Positions 1 to 6,915 of a stretch of 64,000 nucleotides of DNA are shown one piece after another. A model generated the notes under the pieces. It was not told the origin of the DNA and did no database searches. It saw only the letters and a program-made list of their open reading frames with translations. Position 1 is the first letter of the stretch, and every line of letters begins with the position of its first letter. The stretch comes from an uncultured Blautia sp. Its GTDB lineage: Bacteria; Bacillota; Clostridia; Lachnospirales; Lachnospiraceae. The position numbers and the translations under genes were made by a program. Where the stretch lies: the NCBI GenBank assembly GCA_946557785.1, contig CAMNTH010000003.1, positions 62,001 to 126,000 on the forward strand, given 5' to 3'.

Positions 1-747
1 ATAACGAACAAGGCATCTGTCTTTTTCGATTCCTTCCACACGCTTTCCCATTTTATCCACAAGGTTGTCATAAGCGTCTGTATAGCTGATCATTTCATCT
101 GCCTGATGGACCCGCAGATAGATCTGAGTATAAACTTCCTGGTCAAAATTCTCCGGAAGCACATATACAAATCCATTGATCTCACCGGAGCCAAGCGTGG
201 TATTCCCTCTGTTGAAGGATATGTAAAGAGGACTGCTGCCGATTCCCACAACGGTAAATTCTTCTCCTTTCAGAAGCTTGCTGTCCCCATCCTGGCGGAT
301 GCTGAGCACATCACCTACCTGGTATCCCCGCTTGGATGCAAACATGCTGTCCAGCAGACATTCTCCCCTTTTTTCCGGAAGCCTTCCCTTCGAAGCTGTA
401 ATCAGATTCACCCGGTCATCCATACATTCTACATGTACTACCTTTTGTTCATTTCCCTCACCGCAGTACACATCCGTGGAAAAAGAACCGATTGCTTCCT
501 CCACGCCATCTATCTCTTCAAGGGCTTTTACATCTTCCTTGGTAAGCCCCATTGTTCCCACAACCTTCATATCCATCAGCTTTGCTGCATCATAATAAGC
601 ATCTCCTGAAAAACGCATATCCGGAGATGCGGCCTGTATTCCTGAAAAAAAGGCTACTCCAAGGGCAACAATAATAAAAATGGAAATAAATCTCGCCTTA
701 TTTTTGCGTATTTCCATCCAAAAGTCTTTATGCAATGCTTTTCTCAT
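1..747 (-). CDS. FtsX/MacB-type ABC transporter permease, N-terminal part (cut by window edge)
   Basis: Only the first 249 codons are present; the gene continues past the left edge. The N-terminus has a short basic cytoplasmic tail and one membrane segment at about residues 20-38, then a long extracytoplasmic MacB-like periplasmic-core domain rich in beta-type sequence. This is the FtsX/MacB permease pattern, in which the partner ATPase drives conformational change at the outer face. The ATPase gene lies directly upstream with an 8-base gap, and GGTGGG precedes the ATG. I infer export of a peptide or lipid, or an FtsX-like regulatory role; the substrate is unknown. Confidence 0.85.
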   Translation of the reverse strand, partial: MRKALHKDFWMEIRKNKARFISIFIIVALGVAFFSGIQAASPDMRFSGDAYYDAAKLMDMKVVGTMGLTKEDVKALEEIDGVEEAIGSFSTDVYCGEGNEQKVVHVECMDDRVNLITASKGRLPEKRGECLLDSMFASKRGYQVGDVLSIRQDGDSKLLKGEEFTVVGIGSSPLYISFNRGNTTLGSGEINGFVYVLPENFDQEVYTQIYLRVHQADEMISYTDAYDNLVDKMGKRVEGIEKDRCLVRY

Positions 748-755
748 CAGCCCAC

Positions 756-1472
756 CTACCACTCAATTTCTTCAATAGGAGTTGGATGCGCATTCTCCGT
801 CATGGCAGATACCCTGCCGTTTTTGATCCGAATCACCCTGTCTGCCATTGGAGTCAGGGCAGAATTGTGGGTAATCACGATCACAGTCATCCCTCGTTCC
901 CTGCACATATCCTGCAAAAGCTTCAAAATCGCCTTACCCGTCTGGTAATCCAATGCGCCCGTAGGTTCATCGCACAGAAGCAGCTTCGGATTCTTGGCAA
1001 GGGCACGGGCAATAGAAACCCTTTGCTGTTCTCCACCTGAAAGCTGTGCGGGAAAATTTCCAAGACGGTCCCCAAGCCCTACCTCTTCCAGAACCGTTCT
1101 GGCATCCAGGGGATCCTTACAGATCTGGAGAGCAAGCTCAACATTTTCAAGTGCGGTCAGGTTGGGAACCAGATTATAGAACTGAAACACAAAGCCAATG
1201 TCTTCCCTGCGATAGCCGGTAAGCTGCCTGTTATTATATTTTGCCACGTTATTTCCATCTACCCATACTTCACCGGTGGTTGCCGTATCCATACCTCCAA
1301 GGATATTCAAAACTGTAGTCTTTCCCGCACCGCTGGGTCCTACGATCACTACAAATTCTCCTTTGGCGATCTGGAAGCTGATCTCATCAACTGCAATGAT
1401 CTTTACTTCTTTGGAACCGTAAATCTTCGATACTTTTTCCAGTTTCACATAATCTTCTTTATGTTCGTTCAT
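756..1472 (-). CDS. ABC transporter ATP-binding protein (MacB/LolD type)
   Basis: A 238-residue ATPase of normal length for the LolD/MacB class. Visible motifs are Walker A GPSGAGKT at 45-52, a Q-loop near 97, the signature LSGGEQQR at 144-151, Walker B ending in CDEP at about 167-170 and the switch histidine at 202. It sits immediately upstream of the FtsX-like permease and is almost certainly co-transcribed with it, forming an exporter or mechanotransmitting complex at the membrane. AGGAGT lies 7 bases before the ATG. The substrate cannot be read from the sequence. Confidence 0.92.
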   Translation of the reverse strand: MNEHKEDYVKLEKVSKIYGSKEVKIIAVDEISFQIAKGEFVVIVGPSGAGKTTVLNILGGMDTATTGEVWVDGNNVAKYNNRQLTGYRREDIGFVFQFYNLVPNLTALENVELALQICKDPLDARTVLEEVGLGDRLGNFPAQLSGGEQQRVSIARALAKNPKLLLCDEPTGALDYQTGKAILKLLQDMCRERGMTVIVITHNSALTPMADRVIRIKNGRVSAMTENAHPTPIEEIEW

Positions 1473-1513
1473 TCAGTCAACTCCTGCTTCTCATTTTCTT
1501 TTTGTATCCCTTT

Positions 1514-2152
1514 TTAGATATTCCCCGCCGAGCTGCTTCCGATCCTTTGGCATCCGGCTTCCAGAAAAGCTTCCATTGCTTCTTCACTTCGGATACCCCC
1601 TGCAGCTTTTATCTTCACATCAGATCCCACATGCTTTTTAAAAAGGGCAATATCCTCAAGGGACGCTCCTGCTGTTCCAAATCCCGTAGATGTTTTAATA
1701 TAATCTGCCCCTGCCGCTGTAACGATTCTGCAAAGCTCCTTTTTTTCTTCTTCCGTAAGATAACAGGTTTCTATGATCACCTTCAGGATATGCTTTCCCG
1801 AAGCTTCCCGGAGCACTCTGATTTCTTTTTCTACAGCTGCATAATCATGGTTCTTTACATCGCAAAGATTCACTACCATATCAATTTCATCTGCACCGTC
1901 CTCAATGGCCTTCTTCACTTCCATAGCCTTGGCTTCTGTTACGCTGTAGCCAAGAGGAAATCCTACCACTGTACAAATACGCACCTTGTCCTGGAAGTTC
2001 TCCCGTATTCTGGAAATGTAGCAAGGGGGGACGCAGACTGACGCAGTTTTCAGCTCTATGGCTTCCTTGCAAAGCTTCTGAATATCTTCCCAGGAAGCAT
2101 AGGCTTTTAACTGAGTATGATCTACATGTGATAAAATTTCTTCCTTATTCAT
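1514..2152 (-). CDS. deoC: deoxyribose-phosphate aldolase
   Basis: Splits 2-deoxyribose-5-phosphate into glyceraldehyde-3-phosphate and acetaldehyde in deoxynucleoside catabolism. The sequence has the DeoC hallmarks: an EIDMVVNL strand carrying the catalytic Asp, the Schiff-base lysine in YIKTSTGF, and a second lysine in KAAGGIRS. I chose the ATG at 2152 because AAAGGAG ends 7 bases before it; the ATG two codons upstream is only one base from that site. It lies just downstream of cdd on the same strand, so the two form a nucleoside salvage unit. Confidence 0.95.
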   Translation of the reverse strand: MNKEEILSHVDHTQLKAYASWEDIQKLCKEAIELKTASVCVPPCYISRIRENFQDKVRICTVVGFPLGYSVTEAKAMEVKKAIEDGADEIDMVVNLCDVKNHDYAAVEKEIRVLREASGKHILKVIIETCYLTEEEKKELCRIVTAAGADYIKTSTGFGTAGASLEDIALFKKHVGSDVKIKAAGGIRSEEAMEAFLEAGCQRIGSSSAGNI

Positions 2153-2198
2153 GGTCATTCTCCTTTATTTCATCTAAAACAAGATTTCCGTCATTGGG

Positions 2199-2624
2199 TT
2201 ACTCCTCCAGATTATGTGACGTAAAGCTTAAGGGCAGCAATTGGGAGAGGCTGTAAATCTGGTATTCCTCCTCAGATTTTGGCAAAATGATCTCAAAGTT
2301 TTCCGGTTGGCAAAATTCCGCCATTACCTGCCTGCAGATGCCGCAGGGTGCACAGTAATCAAACCGAAGGGCATCCTTTGCCTTTCCTACAATGGCAATG
2401 GCCCGGAACTCTCTCTCTCCTTCGGACACTGCCTTAAAAAAAGCAGTTCTCTCTGCACAGCAGCAGGCACCATAAGATGCATTTTCGATATTGCAGCCCT
2501 TGTAGATCCTGCCATCCTTTGTAAGAAGCGCAGCACCCACCTGAAAGTTGGAATATGGCACATAAGCCCCTTTCTGTGCTTCAAAAGCTGCTTTTATCAG
2601 TTCCTTTTTTGTTTTTTCCAGCAT
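2199..2624 (-). CDS. cdd: cytidine deaminase
   Basis: A 141-residue, tetramer-type cytidine deaminase that converts cytidine or deoxycytidine to uridine or deoxyuridine. The zinc site is intact: the CAE motif at 56-58 (Cys56 ligand, Glu58 proton shuttle) and PCGIC with Cys94 and Cys97. The substrate-binding NIENASYG stretch precedes it. AAGGAGG lies 7 bases before the ATG. It is the first gene of a cdd-deoC unit read leftward. Confidence 0.95.
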   Translation of the reverse strand: MLEKTKKELIKAAFEAQKGAYVPYSNFQVGAALLTKDGRIYKGCNIENASYGACCCAERTAFFKAVSEGEREFRAIAIVGKAKDALRFDYCAPCGICRQVMAEFCQPENFEIILPKSEEEYQIYSLSQLLPLSFTSHNLEE

Positions 2625-2686
2625 TTATCTGCCTCCTTCCCAAGCCATCACTTACCTGCACTTTTTTACATTCATTAAGTATTTTT

Positions 2687-2714
2687 ATTATAGCACAAAA
2701 GGCACTGCCTGCAA
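2687..2714 (-). promoter_or_regulatory. promoter of cdd-deoC
   Basis: On the minus strand TTGCAG is followed after 16 bases by a perfect TATAAT, about 65 bases before the cdd start. The -35 box lies inside the terminator hairpin of the preceding gene. Confidence 0.6.
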
Positions 2715-2733
2715 ATCCCCGGCAATGCCTTTT
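2697..2733 (-). terminator. intrinsic terminator after the spore-protein gene
   Basis: Read on the minus strand, arms GGCATTGCC and GGCAGTGCC (one wobble) flank an 11-base loop and are followed by TTTT. It ends the gene stopping at 2737. Confidence 0.75.
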
Positions 2734-2736
2734 CAC

Positions 2737-2928
2737 TTAGTTTTCACTTTTTCTTTTTCGTGTCATAAGACCTCCGATGCGGCCTGTCTCTTTTGCTGAA
2801 AGGCTTTTCCATCCGCCCTCCAGAACCTTGTCAAGAAGCCCCAATTCCTTGGCGATCTCATACTTCATTTCTTCTTCTGCAGGAAGCTCTCCTTTTCGGA
2901 ATGCTTCTATTTCCTTATCTTTATTCAA
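2737..2928 (-). CDS. alpha/beta-type small acid-soluble spore protein (SASP-like), 63 aa
   Basis: The core reads MKYEIAKELGLLDK followed by SAKETGRIGG, which matches the two conserved stretches of alpha/beta-type SASPs (the germination-protease region and the GRIGG DNA-binding segment). These proteins coat spore DNA and protect it. I chose a TTG start at 2928 because AAGGAG ends 10 bases before it; a longer frame back to 3090 would overlap the pspC-like gene and has no ribosome site. The charged N-terminal extension of about 20 residues is longer than in Bacillus SASPs. Expression in the forespore is inferred from the family. Confidence 0.75.
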   Translation of the reverse strand: MNKDKEIEAFRKGELPAEEEMKYEIAKELGLLDKVLEGGWKSLSAKETGRIGGLMTRKRKSEN

Positions 2929-3014
2929 TGTCCTCACACTCCTTAATTTGTTTCTTTTGGAGTATGGACACATTCCGGGAAGAATATACATCTGCTTACA
3001 AATGTTCTGCCCTT

Positions 3015-3197
3015 TTATCTGGGAATGACGATCGCTGCAATGATATATGCCCAGAATCCCGCTCCGCCTACACAGGTAAAAATGATCCACGCCAGACGTA
3101 CCAGCGTTGGGTCAATATTAAAATATTCCGCAATGCCTCCGCATACACCGCAGATCATACAGTTTCCGGATGATTTGTAAAGTCGTTTTCCACTCAT
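3015..3197 (-). CDS. PspC domain protein, 60 aa
   Basis: A minimal PspC domain: a basic N-terminus, the CGVCGGIAEYF motif near residues 16-26, a DPTLVRLAW segment and one or two membrane passes at 34-58. PspC proteins respond to membrane stress, usually by binding partner proteins in the inner membrane. It is the last gene of the PadR-DUF1700-DUF4097 cassette, with a 37-base gap from the previous gene. Function beyond the family assignment is inferred. Confidence 0.88.
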   Translation of the reverse strand: MSGKRLYKSSGNCMICGVCGGIAEYFNIDPTLVRLAWIIFTCVGGAGFWAYIIAAIVIPR

Positions 3198-3234
3198 TTG
3201 ATTTTCCTCTCTCTCCTTTTATTATGATTGCCAG

Positions 3235-4098
3235 TTATAATTCAAAGCTTAATTTAATTTCTCCGATTCCGCATTCCAGATCAACTTCTCCAACAGCGCC
3301 TGGATAAGTTATCTCTTTTTCTTTTGCAAACCCGCTGTAGTTGTCATCTGCAATGGTAATTGTCCCGATTCCGCATTCCAGATTATAATTATAATCCTCT
3401 GCCTTGCCGTTAAGCGAAATGGAAAGGCTTCCCACCCCGCATTCGCCGTCAAGCTTTTGGGCTGTTATCCCGGTAAGCTCTGCATCTCCGGCACCAACTT
3501 CCACTTCCAGGCTTTTCACGGTAATGGAATCACCATTCACAAATTCTCCTGCACCGATTTCCATCTCCAGCTTATCTGCAAAAAGCGCATCCTGAATATC
3601 CACGCTCCCGGCTCCTACACAAATCTCCATTTTAGAGAATTTTTTTCCTGCAGGATAAAATACAGTTACCAGACGGCCGCTTTTTCTTTTGCTGCTTTCG
3701 ATCTTTAATTTCGAAGAACCGGATTTTACTTTTACATTTTGGCCGGGATCGTTTTCTACCTCCACCAGTATATTATTTCCGCTGTGCGCCTGAAGTATCA
3801 ATTCCTCATAGTAAAGGTCTATTTCCACTACGTCTGCTGCCTGTGCTTCATATCTTCTGATTCCTTCGTCTTCACCGGATGATGCCACATTCTCATGGCT
3901 TTTGTCCTCTTCATCATCCCAGTCAAAATCCCAGTCTCCGTCCCAAACCATAAAATCAGTAGCCCGGTAAACCTCTTTTTTCACCTCAGGAATATCCTTC
4001 CCCGAAGCTCCCATGGCCGCTCCTGCTGCGGAAAAACCAATTCCCACAGCTAAAAAAACACAGGTTAGTATCACCATGATCTTTGTAAACTTTCTCAT
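3235..4098 (-). CDS. DUF4097 (LiaG-like) surface protein
   Basis: A 287-residue protein with a signal/anchor segment at about 7-28, an acidic Trp/Asp-rich stretch near 50-68, then a repetitive beta region. From about residue 165 a short pattern ending in E-x-G-A/V/I-G recurs six times every 20-27 residues (VGAG, IGAG, VGAG, CGVG, CGIG, CGIG), as expected of the DUF4097 right-handed beta-helix. The start codon overlaps the stop of the DUF1700 gene by 4 bases, so translation is coupled. Similar proteins occur in LiaRS-type envelope-stress loci; a sensing or scaffolding role is inference. Confidence 0.85.
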   Translation of the reverse strand: MRKFTKIMVILTCVFLAVGIGFSAAGAAMGASGKDIPEVKKEVYRATDFMVWDGDWDFDWDDEEDKSHENVASSGEDEGIRRYEAQAADVVEIDLYYEELILQAHSGNNILVEVENDPGQNVKVKSGSSKLKIESSKRKSGRLVTVFYPAGKKFSKMEICVGAGSVDIQDALFADKLEMEIGAGEFVNGDSITVKSLEVEVGAGDAELTGITAQKLDGECGVGSLSISLNGKAEDYNYNLECGIGTITIADDNYSGFAKEKEITYPGAVGEVDLECGIGEIKLSFEL

Positions 4099-4952
4099 AT
4101 CTCTTCACCATTCCTTCTTCCTCTATGAATAATTTTCCCAATAAAATCCCTTATCTTATAAAAAATCGTCGGGAGGATCCTGCAGGCAAACCATGCTGTC
4201 ACAATACAGAATAGAAATCCTAATGCAGCTAGTAAACAGCCTACCCCAATGGTCAAAATTCCCTCCGCCGGACTGGAAAAGCAAAGTCCTATGCCGGATA
4301 TCAAAGTTCCTGCTGCCCCTGCCAGAATCCCAAGAGCCGCCGAGCCAAAGGCGAATACCAGAAGAAAGGGAAGGAACAGGATAGTGATCACAACGCCCAG
4401 CATTCCGCCTACTGCACCGGTAATGACAGGCGCTGCAAATACCAGAAATATGAGGATCAAAATTCCTGCATTTGCTCCCTTACCTTTATGTGCCTCTTCC
4501 GACTGATAGGCCTGTTCAGCGCGTCGGCCGTTTCTGTCTTGCCGCTCATTCGCACGGCCTCTCCCGAATCTCCTCTCATTGATATCCCTGCCGGTTTCTT
4601 CATAGCTCTGATGATAAGCAGCTCTATCGGTTCTGTTTTCTTTTTTTGCAGTATATCCGGTTCTGGCTATGGCAGTGTACTTATCAGGCATCTGCCCAGG
4701 CTCCCTTGTTCTGGTATCTTCATATCCCCACTCAGTATATTGTGCGTAAGTGTCATTGCTTTCTTTTAGATTAGCTTTGATAATGGCAGCTACCTTCTCA
4801 GGGCTTCCTAGCTCCCGAATGACATCTGCGCTTTGTTCCTCTCCTGCATCATCAAAGTAGTTCTCATAATAGTCAAGCGCTTCCCTGCGTTCCGCCTCGG
4901 AAATATCGTCAAGCAGACTTGAAAGCTGCTGCATAAACTGCGCTCTGTCCAT
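4095..4952 (-). CDS. DUF1700 membrane protein
   Basis: The N-terminal 65 residues carry the DUF1700 pattern: a small helical domain with LSSLLDDISEAERREALDYY and LGSPEKVA. A long charged, Arg/Gly/Gln-rich linker follows (about 75-155), then a hydrophobic C-terminal half with about four membrane segments. DUF1700 genes are habitually paired with PadR regulators and DUF4097 genes, as here: the PadR gene ends 3 bases upstream and DUF4097 overlaps downstream. Probably a membrane component of an envelope-stress response; no enzymatic motif is visible. Confidence 0.88.
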   Translation of the reverse strand: MDRAQFMQQLSSLLDDISEAERREALDYYENYFDDAGEEQSADVIRELGSPEKVAAIIKANLKESNDTYAQYTEWGYEDTRTREPGQMPDKYTAIARTGYTAKKENRTDRAAYHQSYEETGRDINERRFGRGRANERQDRNGRRAEQAYQSEEAHKGKGANAGILILIFLVFAAPVITGAVGGMLGVVITILFLPFLLVFAFGSAALGILAGAAGTLISGIGLCFSSPAEGILTIGVGCLLAALGFLFCIVTAWFACRILPTIFYKIRDFIGKIIHRGRRNGEEI

Positions 4953-4955
4953 ATT

Positions 4956-5273
4956 CTATATTCCTCCCTCAAACATCCTGGTAATTTTTGACGAGTAGTT
5001 GATCCACTCTATTTTGTAAAGGTTGAGCTGGGCTGCTCCTTTTTCAGTTAGTTTATAATATCTGCGATTTCTTCCGGCGTGAGCCATATCATATGTTTCC
5101 AGACAGTCGTCTTTCTGCAGGCGGCGCAGGACCGGATACAGGGTGGATTCGGATACATCCAGGACACTTCGAACATCCTGCGTGATCTTGTATCCGTAAG
5201 TTCCTTCCGGCTCTTTGGAAACTACCGCCAGGACGATGGCATCCAAAAGGGCTGCTCCTGTGTTAAAAATCAT
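4956..5273 (-). CDS. PadR family transcriptional regulator
   Basis: A 105-residue PadR subfamily-2 protein (one winged helix, short C-terminal helix). It shows GTYGYKITQDV, the recognition segment SESTLYPVLRRLQKDDCLE, and the wing with RRYYKLTEKG. PadR proteins of this size are homodimeric repressors that usually control their own operon. It is the first gene of the PadR-DUF1700-DUF4097-PspC cassette, and a palindrome between its promoter and start codon is a candidate operator. Confidence 0.92.
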   Translation of the reverse strand: MIFNTGAALLDAIVLAVVSKEPEGTYGYKITQDVRSVLDVSESTLYPVLRRLQKDDCLETYDMAHAGRNRRYYKLTEKGAAQLNLYKIEWINYSSKITRMFEGGI

Positions 5274-5296
5274 GGAATCACTTCCTTTATTTAATT

Positions 5297-5311
5297 TAGT
5301 ATATAATACTA
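5297..5311. promoter_or_regulatory. candidate PadR operator
   Basis: Arms TAGTAT and ATACTA separated by 3 bases lie between the -10 box and the padR start, where binding would block transcription. Related ATACTAT half-sites recur just upstream around 5335-5345. The assignment to PadR is by position only. Confidence 0.4.
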
Positions 5312-5324
5312 TTTTGTTAGTGAT

Positions 5325-5354
5325 ATTATATATTGTATAGTATTATTTTGTCAA
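5325..5354 (-). promoter_or_regulatory. promoter of the PadR-DUF1700-DUF4097-PspC operon
   Basis: The minus strand shows TTGACA, an 18-base AT-only-like spacer and TATAAT, about 50 bases upstream of the padR start. Confidence 0.7.
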
Positions 5355-5382
5355 TAGTATTTTGAGATATTATTTTATGAAT

Positions 5383-5417
5383 TATAATGATGTTGGTGCT
5401 TTTGCCCCCAACATCGT
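5383..5417 (+). promoter_or_regulatory. TATAAT plus leader hairpin before the rRNA methyltransferase gene
   Basis: A -10 box TATAAT (5383-5388) is immediately followed by a hairpin with arms GATGTTGG and CCAACATC (5389-5415), which would lie at the 5' end of the transcript. The hairpin read on the minus strand is nearly the same sequence as the hairpin at 55375-55403, which also directly follows a TATAAT. The -35 is weak (TTTTGA, 17-base spacer). Confidence 0.5.
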
Positions 5418-5474
5418 TATAAGAAAAGAAACACAGAAACTGCGTTTAAGGATAACGCCGTAATGGAGGATTTG

Positions 5475-6875
5475 ATGGACAGAGAGCTGAAATTGCCGGA
5501 AGCATTCCTAAAGAGGATGGAAGGGATGCTGGGCGATGAATTTGAAGCGTTTTTAGATAGTTATAAGGAAGAGCGTTCCTTCGGACTTAGGGTAAATACT
5601 TTTAAGATATCCTGCGAAGAGTTTGAACGGATCGTACCATTTCCGGTAGAAAGAATCCCATGGATAGAGAATGGATATTTTTATCAGGAAGAGAGCAGGC
5701 CTTCCCGGTGCCCTCTTTATCAGGCCGGGCTTTATTATCTCCAGGAGCCAAGCGCTATGACGCCTGCTTCCAGGCTTCCCGTAAATCCCGGGGAGTTTGT
5801 GCTTGATCTTTGCGCTGCGCCGGGAGGGAAAGCGACGGCTCTTGGGGCAAAGCTTTTGGGGCAGGGACTTTTGGTTGCAAATGACATCAGTACGTCAAGG
5901 GCAAGAGCCCTTCTTCGGAACCTGGAGCTTTTTGGCATATCAAACGTATTTGTGGCAAACGAAAAACCAGCCAGGCTTACCAAGGCATTCCCTGAGTTTT
6001 TCCATAAAATTGTTCTGGACGCCCCCTGCTCAGGAGAAGGAATGTTTCGGAAGGATGAAGCACTGGCAAAAGACTGGACGCCGGAAAAATCAGAAGAACT
6101 GGCAAAGGTACAAAGGGAATTAATCCTGCAGGCTGCCAACATGCTCCGTCCGGGGGGACTCCTTCTATATTCCACCTGTACCTTTGCCCCCTGTGAAAAC
6201 GAAGGAACCGTCTCCTATCTTCTGGAGCAGCGGCCGGATATGGAACTTACGGATATGGAGGATTATGAAGGTTTCGGAAAAGGAAACCCAGCCTGGGGAA
6301 ACGGCGATGAACAGCTAAAAAAATGTATCCGTATCTTCCCACACAAGATGAATGGAGAAGGCCACTTCCTGGCTCTTTTCCAAAAGAAAGGCTCTGCCCT
6401 TGCCCGGCCCATGGTTCTTCAGGGACAGCCAGACAAAAACACCCAAAAGTGGCTCACGGAATTTTTCCGGGAAATCGGCCTGAATTCATTTCAGGGAGTT
6501 CCCTTTGACTGGACCCGTGTAGAAACCCGCAGCGAAAAGGTATACTACCTGCCCCCTGTTCAGGCAGATTTCCGCGGCCTTACCTTTTTGCGCAACGGCC
6601 TTTACCTTGGTGACCTGAAGAAAAACCGCTTTGAGCCAAGTCATCCTTTTGCGCTGGCTCTCCATAAAGGTGATGCGGAAGCCAGAATCAGCCTTCCCCT
6701 CTCTGATGACCGCCTTTCCCGCTACCTGAAAGGAGAAACGCTTCAGATAGGCCAGGCCGAAGCCCCCCATTTAAAAGGCTGGCATCTTCTCTGCCCGGAA
6801 GGCTATCCCATTGGTTTTGGAAAACTGGTAAACCAGATCCTAAAAAACAAATGCCCCGCTGGCTGGCGTCCCTGA
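5475..6875 (+). CDS. RsmF/RsmB-type 23S/16S rRNA m5C methyltransferase
   Basis: A SAM-dependent RNA cytosine-C5 methyltransferase of the NOL1/NOP2/sun family. The SAM-binding CAAPGG is at 113-118, the motif IV cysteine in DAPCSG at 182-187, and the catalytic TC pair of motif VI at 234-235. A C-terminal region of about 170 residues matches the RsmF-type RNA-binding extension, so 16S rRNA is the likely substrate. I chose the ATG at 5475, preceded by GGAGG at 5 bases; an in-frame ATG at 5463 lacks a site. It stands alone on the plus strand behind its own promoter and leader hairpin. Confidence 0.9.
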   Translation: MDRELKLPEAFLKRMEGMLGDEFEAFLDSYKEERSFGLRVNTFKISCEEFERIVPFPVERIPWIENGYFYQEESRPSRCPLYQAGLYYLQEPSAMTPASRLPVNPGEFVLDLCAAPGGKATALGAKLLGQGLLVANDISTSRARALLRNLELFGISNVFVANEKPARLTKAFPEFFHKIVLDAPCSGEGMFRKDEALAKDWTPEKSEELAKVQRELILQAANMLRPGGLLLYSTCTFAPCENEGTVSYLLEQRPDMELTDMEDYEGFGKGNPAWGNGDEQLKKCIRIFPHKMNGEGHFLALFQKKGSALARPMVLQGQPDKNTQKWLTEFFREIGLNSFQGVPFDWTRVETRSEKVYYLPPVQADFRGLTFLRNGLYLGDLKKNRFEPSHPFALALHKGDAEARISLPLSDDRLSRYLKGETLQIGQAEAPHLKGWHLLCPEGYPIGFGKLVNQILKNKCPAGWRP

Positions 6876-6893
6876 CGCCAAGGCATGCGGGGC
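6853..6893. terminator. GC-rich hairpin between converging genes
   Basis: Arms GCCCCGC and GCGGGGC enclose a second small hairpin (GGCGT/ACGCC). It overlaps the last codons of the rRNA methyltransferase gene and lies before the stop of addA, so it could stop transcription from both sides, but there is no clear U tract. Confidence 0.45.
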
Positions 6894-6915
6894 GGTCCCC
6901 CAGAGGAAGGGGTGC

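Noticed and set aside
2929-3090. N-terminal extension of the spore-protein frame
   Set aside because: Overlaps the PspC gene and shows no spore-protein similarity; TTG at 2928 has AAGGAG.
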